Shown here: positions 1 through 8,914 of the stretch, one piece after another | How positions within the stretch are numbered: position 1 is the stretch's first letter | How the letters are laid out: each line of letters begins with the position of its first letter | NCBI GenBank assembly: GCA_030633145.1 | Contig: DAOVTM010000152.1 | Coordinates: 1 to 8,914, forward strand | DNA: 8,914 bases | DNA from: Desulfobulbaceae bacterium | GTDB lineage: Bacteria; Desulfobacterota; Desulfobulbia; Desulfobulbales; Desulfobulbaceae | Direction of reading: 5' to 3' | Made by a program: the position numbers and the translations under genes | Notes under the pieces: model-generated | The model's input: only the letters and a program-made list of their open reading frames with translations | Database searches by the model: none | What the model was told of the DNA's origin: nothing

Positions 1-27
1 AATCCGTAATTTACAAGTTTCTTTGTT

Positions 28-60
28 TTAATCTGCGTGAATCTGCGTAATCTGCGGATA
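28..60. repeat. Triple AATCTGCG microrepeat downstream of aroA
   Basis: Three copies of the octamer AATCTGCG lie at 30-37, 40-47 and 49-56, with spacings of 10 and 9 bases, followed by GATAA. The element starts about 16 bases past the aroA stop codon in the direction of aroA transcription. It has no dyad symmetry and no run of T, so it does not look like a terminator. From memory, very similar head-to-tail strings recur between genes in many environmental bacterial genomes, but I cannot verify that here. The repeat itself is directly visible; its function is unknown. Confidence 0.75.
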
Positions 61-75
61 ACAATGCGGTTGAAT

Positions 76-1374
76 TTACCCCCTGTCCGGCAGGCAGGCA
101 AAACTCTCCTGAAAACGGGACCAGAAATCAGGAAAGGACTTTGCCACCACCCCCTCATCCTCAATCTGTACCCCGGCAACCCGCAAACCGGCAACCGCAA
201 AACACATCGCAATCCGGTGATCGTCATGGGTGGCGATCTCGGCTCCGTGCAGGTTGGAGCCACCCGCACGACCGTGGATGATCATTCGCTCTTCTTCCTC
301 TTCCACCTCAGCTCCCATTTTGCGCAGTTCACTGACCATCACCGCCAGCCGGTCACATTCCTTGATGCGCAGATGAGCGATATTTTTGATGATGCTAGTT
401 CCCTGGGCAAAGGCGGCCGCAATAGCCAGGGTTGGAGCCACATCCGGCATGTTTGCCATATCCACCTCAATCCCCTCCAGTTGTTCTGGACCCTGCACCG
501 TGATACCGCCGTCTTTCATACTCACCTGGCAGCCCATCCGAGCCAGCAGTGGAACGAGCTGTGCGTCTCCCTGCAAAGAGGGTACCGGCACATTGGCAAC
601 TGTTACCCTGCCCCCGGTAATGGCAGCAGCAGCCCAGAAATAGGAGGCTCCGGAGGCATCCCCCTCAATGGCATACTCGGTTCCCTGATACGATCCCTGG
701 GGGATGCGGAAAAAGGCCAGGGAAGGTGCTGCCCCGGCCTGGATTCCGAAATCAGCCATCACATCCAGGGTCATCTCCACATAGGGGCGGGAAAAAACCT
801 CGCCCATGACCTCAAGTTCCGCCTGTTGAGCCGAGTATGGAGCAACCAGGAGGAGGGAAGAGAGGTACTGGCTGGATTTTCCCTCTGGCAGGATGGTTTT
901 ACCCCCTGACAAGCCATCCGCCTCTATAATGAGGGGAGGACAGCCGTTGTCCGCCTCAGACCTGATCTGTACATCCCAACCCTGCAAAGCCTCCATCAGG
1001 GGGGCAATAGGGCGTTCCGCCATCCGCTCCCCGCCACTGATTTTAAAAGAGCCATGCCCCAAAGCAGCGACCGAAGTGAGAAAACGGGTGGCAGTGCCGT
1101 TATTACCAAGAAAAATCTCCTCAGCCGGAGTCTTGATGACCCCGCCCCTTCCCTGGACAATCCATGCCTCTGCATCCGAGTCATCCACCTCTATCCCCAT
1201 CTGCCGCAGGGCGGTCATGGTATAGGCAGTGTCCTCGCTGGCCAGGGGGCCACGCAGAACAGATTGCCCCTTTGCCAGGGCTGCGGCAATCAGGGCTCGC
1301 TGGGTCAGGCTCTTGGAGCCAGGCACCCGGACAGTCACATCCGGACGATTGATGATGGGGGTCAACTCGATCAT
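76..1374 (-). CDS. aroA: 3-phosphoshikimate 1-carboxyvinyltransferase (EPSP synthase)
   Basis: This cytoplasmic enzyme transfers the enolpyruvyl group of PEP to shikimate 3-phosphate, the sixth step of the shikimate pathway. The protein is 432 aa, normal for the family. Visible motifs are PGSKS with Lys21, the PEP loop LGNNGTATR at 89-97, ERP with Arg121, SSQ at 167-169, MPD with Asp311 as the likely catalytic aspartate, KECDR at 338-342, DDHR with Arg387 and VAKSFPD with Lys412. I chose the ATG at 1372-1374 because MIELTPI begins the conserved fold. A TTG directly after the icd stop would add only four residues. Neither start has a clear ribosome binding site, so translation is probably coupled to icd, 12 nt upstream. 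Oddities: the loop residue equivalent to E. coli Pro101 is Phe98, and the last residues, ACLPDRG, are encoded by a repeat-like palindrome. Confidence 0.97.
   Translation of the reverse strand: MIELTPIINRPDVTVRVPGSKSLTQRALIAAALAKGQSVLRGPLASEDTAYTMTALRQMGIEVDDSDAEAWIVQGRGGVIKTPAEEIFLGNNGTATRFLTSVAALGHGSFKISGGERMAERPIAPLMEALQGWDVQIRSEADNGCPPLIIEADGLSGGKTILPEGKSSQYLSSLLLVAPYSAQQAELEVMGEVFSRPYVEMTLDVMADFGIQAGAAPSLAFFRIPQGSYQGTEYAIEGDASGASYFWAAAAITGGRVTVANVPVPSLQGDAQLVPLLARMGCQVSMKDGGITVQGPEQLEGIEVDMANMPDVAPTLAIAAAFAQGTSIIKNIAHLRIKECDRLAVMVSELRKMGAEVEEEEERMIIHGRAGGSNLHGAEIATHDDHRIAMCFAVAGLRVAGVQIEDEGVVAKSFPDFWSRFQESFACLPDRG
82..94. repeat. CCTGTCCGGCAGG imperfect palindrome inside the aroA 3' end
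   Basis: A 13-base near-palindrome, CCTGTCCGGCAGG, with one G-T type mismatch, followed by a further CAGG at 95-98. It encodes most of the ACLPDRG tail of AroA, a tail lying beyond the conserved SFPDFW segment that normally closes the protein. It resembles short GC-rich REP-like palindromes. In the aroA mRNA it could form only a four-base-pair hairpin, too weak for a terminator. Whether it is dispersed elsewhere in the genome cannot be told from this window. Confidence 0.45.
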
Positions 1375-1386
1375 AGCAGATACCAA

Positions 1387-2604
1387 CTATTGCATGGCAA
1401 GTTTAAGATTTTCATCCAGCTTGGCCAGGAACTCCTCAGTGGTAAGAAATTTATCCTCACTCCCCTTGATGAGCAGTGCCAGATCCTTGGTCATAAATCC
1501 AGACTCAACCGTTTCAACACACACATTTTCCAGGGTCTCGGCAAAATTGACCACCTCCGGGGTGTCGTCAAAGAGGCCACGATACTTCAACCCCTGGGTC
1601 CAGGCAAAGATAGAGGCTATGGGGTTGGTGGAGGTCTTGTTGCCCTTCTGATGCTCTCGGTAATGGCGGGTCACTGTGCCGTGCGCTGCCTCGGCCTCAA
1701 TGGTCTGCCCGTCTTCGGTCATCAGGACTGAGGTCATCAAGCCGAGGGAGCCAAATCCCTGAGCCACGGTATCAGACTGGACATCCCCATCATAGTTCTT
1801 GCAGGCCCAGACAAAACCGCCTTCCCATTTCATGGCCGCAGCTACCATATCGTCGATGAGGCGGTGTTCGTAGGTGATTCCTGCTGCTGCGAAACGGTCA
1901 CTGAATTCCGCATTAAAGATCTCCTCGAAGAGATCCTTAAAACGACCGTCATACTGTTTGAGGATGGTGTTCTTGGTGGAGAGATAGACGGGCCAGCCCA
2001 GGTTGAGTCCATAGTTCATGCAGGAACGGGCAAAACCGCGAATGGAATCATCCAGGTTATACATACCCATAGCACAACCGGAACTGGGAAAGTCAAAGAC
2101 CTCGTATTCGGTTGCATCGCTGCCGTCAGCCGGTGCAAATTTCATGGTCAGCTTGCCGGCACCAGGGATGAGAAAATCAGTGGCACGGTACTGGTCGCCA
2201 AAGGCATGACGGCCTATGACAATGGGTTTGATCCAGCCGGGAACCAGCCTGGGAATATTATTACAGATAATCGGCTGGCGGAACACCGTGCCGCCGATGA
2301 TATTACGGATGGTTCCGTTGGGCGAACGCCACATCTCCTTGAGATCAAATTCTTCCACCCTGGCCTCGTCCGGGGTGATGGTCGCACACTTGACCCCGAC
2401 CCTGTATTTTTTAATGGCATTGGCTGCGTCAATGGTGATCTGATCTTCGGTCTCGTCGCGCTTTTGCACCGAGAGGTCATAGTATTTCAGATCCACATCC
2501 AGATAGGGGAGGATTAGTTTTTCCTTGATAAATTCCCAGATGATCCTGGTCATCTCATCGCCGTCCAGTTCTACAACCGGGTTTTTTACTTGTATTTTAG
2601 ACAT
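1387..2604 (-). CDS. icd: NADP-dependent isocitrate dehydrogenase, eukaryote-like subfamily
   Basis: Oxidatively decarboxylates isocitrate to 2-oxoglutarate with NADP as acceptor; cytoplasmic, TCA cycle. The 405-aa protein aligns by eye along its whole length with mammalian cytosolic IDH1 rather than with E. coli Icd. Substrate-binding residues fall at Ser94 and Arg100 (SPNGTIR), Arg109 (VFR) and Arg132 (GRHAFGDQYRATD), the same numbers as in human IDH1. Lys211 (STKNT), Asp251 and Asp252 (RLIDDM), Asp274 and Asp278 (NYDGDVQSD) provide catalytic and metal ligands. AAHGTVTRHYR at 306-316, with Arg313 and His314, is the NADP 2'-phosphate signature. The start ATG at 2602-2604 is preceded by a good AGGAG; an upstream in-frame GTG would add 22 residues with no family support. 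aroA follows 12 nt downstream. The homodimer of this subfamily is expected to lack the E. coli phosphorylation control; that is inferred. Confidence 0.97.
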   Translation of the reverse strand: MSKIQVKNPVVELDGDEMTRIIWEFIKEKLILPYLDVDLKYYDLSVQKRDETEDQITIDAANAIKKYRVGVKCATITPDEARVEEFDLKEMWRSPNGTIRNIIGGTVFRQPIICNNIPRLVPGWIKPIVIGRHAFGDQYRATDFLIPGAGKLTMKFAPADGSDATEYEVFDFPSSGCAMGMYNLDDSIRGFARSCMNYGLNLGWPVYLSTKNTILKQYDGRFKDLFEEIFNAEFSDRFAAAGITYEHRLIDDMVAAAMKWEGGFVWACKNYDGDVQSDTVAQGFGSLGLMTSVLMTEDGQTIEAEAAHGTVTRHYREHQKGNKTSTNPIASIFAWTQGLKYRGLFDDTPEVVNFAETLENVCVETVESGFMTKDLALLIKGSEDKFLTTEEFLAKLDENLKLAMQ

Positions 2605-2608
2605 TTTT

Positions 2609-2613
2609 CTCCT
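2609..2613 (-). promoter_or_regulatory. Ribosome binding site of icd
   Basis: AGGAG on the minus strand, four bases before the ATG at 2602-2604. It decides the icd start in favour of MSKIQVKN and against the in-frame GTG at 2668-2670. Confidence 0.85.
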
Positions 2614-2640
2614 GATTATTTTATGATTGTAATTTTTATT

Positions 2641-2660
2641 GTAAGGCGGAATGCCCTTAC
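2641..2660. repeat. GTAAGG / CCTTAC inverted repeat in the icd leader
   Basis: Six-base arms GTAAGG (2641-2646) and CCTTAC (2655-2660) surround an eight-base loop. The dyad lies 37-56 bases upstream of the icd start codon, where a promoter or short leader would be expected. It could be an operator half-site pair or a small leader hairpin. I could not place a convincing -35/-10 pair for icd next to it. Confidence 0.4.
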
Positions 2661-2700
2661 CACCGCCCACTTAAATGTAGAAGGCTGGTGCAACTATTAA

Positions 2701-2757
2701 CTGGTGAGTTGACCGCAAACCATAGTCGATTCCAGCCACTCCGTCAACGTCGGCCAG
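2701..2757. repeat. Long-loop inverted repeat in the divergent spacer
   Basis: CTGG-(3)-GTTGAC at 2701-2713 is mirrored by GTCAAC-(5)-CCAG at 2743-2757, with 29 bases between the arms. The six- and four-base stems are separated by an asymmetric internal loop. It lies between the two divergent genes. It could be a pair of regulator half-sites or chance; nothing else supports a function. Confidence 0.3.
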
Positions 2758-2777
2758 TCTGCCTGTATGGAAAAAAG

Positions 2778-2806
2778 ATGTTTTTACTCTTGAAACATGG
2801 TATAAT
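2778..2806 (+). promoter_or_regulatory. Extended -10 promoter for the reductase-plsC unit, with overlapping dyad
   Basis: TGGTATAAT at 2798-2806 is a perfect extended -10 (TGnTATAAT). No good -35 hexamer stands 16-18 bases upstream, which is acceptable for extended -10 promoters. Transcription would start near 2813, giving a leader of about 33 nt before the ATG at 2846. A dyad ATGTTT (2778-2783) / AAACAT (2793-2798) covers the would-be -35 region and touches the -10, a plausible operator position. The promoter is inferred from sequence only. Confidence 0.6.
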
Positions 2807-2845
2807 TCATCAAATTATCAACATTAACCTTTTGAAGCGAAAAAA

Positions 2846-3991
2846 ATGGCAGCAGAAACAGAGACACGCCGTCTTGGCGTACTAATCGGCGGTTCCGGCC
2901 TTATCGGCGGCACCCTGGCACATTATTTCAAGACCAAGACACCGGATGAAATTGAGATCAGGGCTCCCAGTTCCAAAAAACTCTCTATCCGCGATGCTGC
3001 GGATATCAAGAACTACCTGAAACGGGTCAACCCTGATTTTGTCATCAACACGGCCATGGCAGCCTTGGACTCTGATGCCCAGCTATCCTTTGAAATTAAT
3101 TACCTGGGTGCCGTTAATCTGGCTCGGGCCTGCTGCGCCCTGGACATCCCCTATATCCACATCAGCTCTGCCTCTACCCTGCCCAGTGGAGAAAATCTCA
3201 CTGCGGAAGATCAACTCCCCCTGAGTCCGGATCTAAATCATTATGCCAAATCCAAGTTGATGACGGAGCGAACCCTGCGTTATATGGGATGTGAGCAAGG
3301 GCTTGATTATACTAATATCCGCCTTGCCATTGTCTATGGGGAACACGATCACAAGATCCAGGGCTTTCATCGTCTCTTCTTTGCCATTGCCGATGAATCC
3401 ATGCCCTGCCTGTTCACCAAAAAGGGGGTACTTCATTCCTACACCAATTCCAATAAACTGCCCTATTTTGTCCACCACGTTATTAATAATCGTGAGGAGT
3501 TTGGCGGCAACACCTATCATTTTGTCGATAAAAACCCGGTGGAGCTGGCTGAGCTGATCTTGAGCATCAAATCCTACCTGGAGCTGAAAACCCCCCGGGA
3601 GATTTATGTTCCTTTTTCGGTGATCAAATTTGGCAAGTACTTTCTCGAACGTCTGGCCAGGTTTCTCAACTGGTTTGGGATTACTGTTCGTCTGCCCCCG
3701 GAACTGATGTTTCTGGAGAATTTTTACGAGTCCCAGACCCTGGCTTCGGATAATCTTCAGGCATCCAGCTTTGTTGACCCCTTCCCGGCCGAGACGATTT
3801 TTACCAAACTTCCCAGATTAGTGGTCTATTATCTGACCCGCTGGGGTCATTTAAACCTGATTACCACTTTTAATGAGGAGTACTTTGGCTCCAATGAGCT
3901 GGAAGACGATTTTCGATTGAATCCCCGTGAGTTGCTCAAGACCATACACGATGATTCCACCTCACCTTTTTACGATATGGTAGAAAAATAA
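2846..3991 (+). CDS. NAD(P)-dependent epimerase/dehydratase-like protein (extended SDR, RmlD-like N-terminus)
   Basis: A 381-aa soluble protein with an N-terminal Rossmann fold. The nucleotide loop GGSGLIG at 15-21 fits the GxxGxxG pattern of extended SDRs. LSIRDAADIKNYLKRVNPDFVINTA at about 46-70 resembles the RmlD (dTDP-4-dehydrorhamnose reductase) segment, followed by the strand HISSAS (105-110). The catalytic YxxxK is Tyr133-Lys137 (HYAKSK). Residues from about 245 onward are rich in aromatic and basic residues and match nothing I recognise; this tail exceeds the usual 290-320 aa of RmlD. The ATG at 2846 is the first in frame after the promoter; the ribosome site before it is weak. The plsC gene starts 3 nt after the stop, so the two are almost certainly translated together, pointing to a lipid, glycolipid or envelope substrate. 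The exact reaction is unknown. Confidence 0.85.
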   Translation: MAAETETRRLGVLIGGSGLIGGTLAHYFKTKTPDEIEIRAPSSKKLSIRDAADIKNYLKRVNPDFVINTAMAALDSDAQLSFEINYLGAVNLARACCALDIPYIHISSASTLPSGENLTAEDQLPLSPDLNHYAKSKLMTERTLRYMGCEQGLDYTNIRLAIVYGEHDHKIQGFHRLFFAIADESMPCLFTKKGVLHSYTNSNKLPYFVHHVINNREEFGGNTYHFVDKNPVELAELILSIKSYLELKTPREIYVPFSVIKFGKYFLERLARFLNWFGITVRLPPELMFLENFYESQTLASDNLQASSFVDPFPAETIFTKLPRLVVYYLTRWGHLNLITTFNEEYFGSNELEDDFRLNPRELLKTIHDDSTSPFYDMVEK

Positions 3992-3994
3992 CCA

Positions 3995-4759
3995 ATGTCA
4001 TCTTTGCAATTTTTGCGCGCTGTGCTTGCGCTTCTGACTATCCCCCCCCTGACCTTAGCGGTCTGTAGTGGTGCTATTATTGCTGTGAACTGGCTGCGGA
4101 GATCTAAGGCAAACAGTCAGCAGTTTCCCCGTTTCTGGGGTCGAATGCTCTGCTGGATTGCCGGTATCCGGGTACGGATAGAAGGCCGGGACAACCTTGA
4201 CCCGGAAGCGACCTATATCTTTGTCGGCAACCATACCAGTATGACCGACATCTGGTCGTTCCAGGGCTTTATGCCCCATGATTTTCGCTGGATTGCCAAG
4301 AAGGAACTCTTTGCCATCCCGATTTTCGGTGCGGCCATGCGGGCTGTGGACTTTATATCCATTGATCGTTCAAGGGGCAGGCAGGCGGTGAAAAGCCTCA
4401 ATGATGCGGCAGAAAACATTGCCAAAGGAGCCTCGGTTATCATCTTTCCCGAGGGAACCCGCAGCCCGGATGGACGGCTGGCCGAGTTTAAGACCGGAGC
4501 CATCATGCTGGCCATCAAGTCCGGGGTGCCGGTGGTGCCGGTGGGATTTAACGGGGCGCACCAAGCTCTGCCCAAGGGCAGCCTGTTAGCACGGGGGGGT
4601 GAGATTGTCCTGCGGATCGGTACCCCAATAGCCACTAAGGATTTCAAAGCCAAAGATAAACGGATGCTTGCTGATACCCTGCGGGAAAAGGTGGCCGAGT
4701 TGCTGGATGAGTGTCATCAGCCGTTGGATGTAGCTGGAATGTCGAATGTCGTACAATGA
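3995..4759 (+). CDS. plsC: 1-acyl-sn-glycerol-3-phosphate acyltransferase family protein
   Basis: Probably acylates lysophosphatidic acid to phosphatidic acid at the inner membrane, the second acylation step in phospholipid synthesis. The 254-aa length is typical. A hydrophobic segment at about 8-33 would anchor it in the membrane. The acyltransferase motifs appear in order: block I NHTSMTD with His80 and Asp85, block II FISIDRSRGR with Arg125, block III FPEGTR at 151-156, and block IV around VPVVPVGFNG at 178-187. The start lies 3 nt after the reductase stop with no clear ribosome site, suggesting coupling. Family members also acylate other lysophospholipids or amino-lipids, and pairing with a dedicated reductase leaves room for that. 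The C-terminal GMSNVVQ and the TGA stop lie in a GAATGTCG microrepeat, so the original end has probably been replaced. Confidence 0.93.
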   Translation: MSSLQFLRAVLALLTIPPLTLAVCSGAIIAVNWLRRSKANSQQFPRFWGRMLCWIAGIRVRIEGRDNLDPEATYIFVGNHTSMTDIWSFQGFMPHDFRWIAKKELFAIPIFGAAMRAVDFISIDRSRGRQAVKSLNDAAENIAKGASVIIFPEGTRSPDGRLAEFKTGAIMLAIKSGVPVVPVGFNGAHQALPKGSLLARGGEIVLRIGTPIATKDFKAKDKRMLADTLREKVAELLDECHQPLDVAGMSNVVQ

Positions 4760-4779
4760 ATGTCGAATGTCGAAATATC
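4736..4779. repeat. GAATGTCGAATGTCG tandem microrepeat across the plsC stop
   Basis: Two perfect copies of the 15-mer GAATGTCGAATGTCG lie at 4737-4751 and 4758-4772, a period of 21 bases; each copy is itself a repeated GAATGTCG. The plsC stop codon (4757-4759) lies between and within the copies. A reading frame through the repeat and into the next gene spells NVECR twice, a peptide familiar from over-extended gene models in environmental genomes; that familiarity is from memory. The repeat is directly visible, and its mobility or function is unknown. Confidence 0.8.
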
Positions 4780-4805
4780 ATCACCCATGAACCCCTGTTA
4801 TCTGC

Positions 4806-4810
4806 AAGGA
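4806..4810 (+). promoter_or_regulatory. Ribosome binding site of the secreted-protein gene
   Basis: AAGGA ends five bases before the ATG at 4816. It fixes the start at MLKIVVSAF, giving an intact signal peptide, and argues against an upstream GTG at 4711 that would add 35 residues read through the microrepeat. Confidence 0.8.
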
Positions 4811-4815
4811 AAACC

Positions 4816-5570
4816 ATGTTGAAGATTGTGGTCTCTGCCTTTTCATTTTTTATCTTGTTCTCAGTGTTTCAACAACCCGCCTCCAGCCACGCAAATGACC
4901 GCTGCCTCAAGCTGAAACCAGTTGAAAACGATGCCGTAGCCTATAAAGAACGGGGTGAAAACCGCTGCGAGGGGTTTTATCAGTCTTCGGTCTCAGAGGG
5001 CAGCCTGGAGCTGGTCGGGCTGATGTCTGGCACACTGGATTTCCAGACCGGTCAGAATAACATCTTGCGCATTTATTCCATAGGAGTGCGTAAACAGGAG
5101 GTTCATGTCCAGGCCGTGGCGATTCCCATGAAGACCTATTACCGGCTGGATGGCTGGCTGCAGCCGGGTGAGAGCTTTGCCTGGCCCCTGGAGATTGTCC
5201 GAAAGATGCGGCTGCGCCCGGACAGCGTTGGCCTGTTGGGGATGATTGGTGATAACTCCGAGATCTATGTCCCCCTCTCCCTCTATTCCCGTCCAGCCAG
5301 AAACGCCCCTCTCAATTTGACCCTGCGTGCCTCGGTGGATGTGGATGCTGTCCAGTGGCGCACCGGGGATCTGCTCGGTTTTCAGTGCGGTAATATGGCA
5401 AAAAACGGCTGGCGCACCATCAAGCCGCACGGGGGGGATCGGTTTTACAGCGGAGAACCCATCCGCTTTAATCCTGGAACCCGGAAAACCGATTTTTGCA
5501 TCGAGTTTGCGGCCCAGACCTCGGGCAGCGGTTCCCGGTTGCAACAGCTGGTCAAGGTGCGTATAGAGGA

Positions 5571-5574
<4 letters not shown>
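4816..5574 (+). CDS. Secreted protein of unknown function
   Basis: A 252-aa protein with a Sec signal peptide: Lys3, a hydrophobic core at about 4-18 and a likely cleavage after Ala26 (SSHA before ND), so it should reach the periplasm or beyond. The mature part holds four cysteines (30, 51, 191, 228), which could form two disulfides. It has no further membrane segment. Short aromatic-rich strands such as YYRLDGWL and YVPLSLYS suggest a mostly beta fold. I recognise no family or catalytic motif. It follows plsC after 56 nt that are largely microrepeat, so co-transcription with the reductase and plsC is plausible but unproven. Its stop codon overlaps that of the convergent kinase gene by three bases. 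The real start is the ATG at 4816, set by a good AAGGA. Confidence 0.8.

Positions 5575-8914
<3,340 letters not shown>

Noticed and set aside
82..98. The GC-rich palindrome as an intrinsic terminator of aroA.
   Set aside because: It lies before the stop codon, gives only a four-pair stem and is not followed by a T run in the aroA direction.
37..909. A 290-codon plus-strand frame opposite aroA.
   Set aside because: It is antisense to well-conserved EPSP synthase motifs, and its product is low in recognisable structure. It is a shadow frame.
1864..2517. A 217-codon plus-strand frame opposite icd.
   Set aside because: It is the mirror of the conserved isocitrate dehydrogenase sequence, with no independent start signal or domain.
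2605..2670. A 22-residue extension of icd from a GTG at 2668-2670.
   Set aside because: The added residues have no counterpart in the family, and AGGAG stands directly before the ATG at 2602-2604.
2771..2785. AAAAAAGATGTTTTT as a small hairpin or terminator in the spacer.
   Set aside because: The stem is only A-T pairs and too weak to be a credible hairpin.
4711..4815. A 35-residue N-terminal extension of the secreted protein from a GTG inside plsC.
   Set aside because: It is read through the microrepeat (NVECR twice), overlaps plsC and would bury the signal peptide; the ATG at 4816 has a good ribosome site.

Overview
The window carries six protein-coding genes of a Gram-negative bacterium and almost no non-coding space. 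The best taxonomic hint is the isocitrate dehydrogenase. It belongs to the eukaryote-like NADP-dependent homodimeric subfamily, whose characterised bacterial members include that of the sulfate reducer Desulfotalea psychrophila. Together with a PAS-rich hybrid kinase and moderate GC content, this suggests Desulfobacterota (Desulfobulbales-like). That placement is an inference, not a demonstration.

Layout: the left third is a minus-strand pair, icd (1387-2604) followed by aroA (76-1374), 12 nt apart and probably co-transcribed. A 241-nt divergent spacer holds a good extended -10 promoter reading rightward and several small dyads. Rightward from it come an extended short-chain dehydrogenase/reductase (2846-3991), a PlsC-type acyltransferase (3995-4759, only 3 nt later) and a small secreted protein of unknown family (4816-5574). 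The right 3.3 kb is a minus-strand hybrid sensor kinase (5571 to the window edge). Its sensor N-terminus lies outside the window, and its stop codon overlaps that of the secreted-protein gene.

How the genes work together: icd supplies 2-oxoglutarate and NADPH, and aroA makes EPSP for aromatic amino acids; I know of no pathway link between them beyond shared transcription. The reductase and acyltransferase pair points to a membrane-lipid or envelope-linked step with an unknown substrate. The kinase is a complete phosphorelay up to its HPt domain, but no response regulator gene is visible.

The most unusual structure is at the gene ends. Three short repeat families sit at 3' ends of genes: AATCTGCG triplets just past aroA, a CCTGTCCGGCAGG palindrome inside the last codons of aroA, and a GAATGTCGAATGTCG tandem that supplies the last codons and stop of plsC. 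I see no tRNA, rRNA, CRISPR array, transposase, riboswitch or clear intrinsic terminator. I did not find a clear previously undescribed multi-gene system; the core genes are mostly ordinary.
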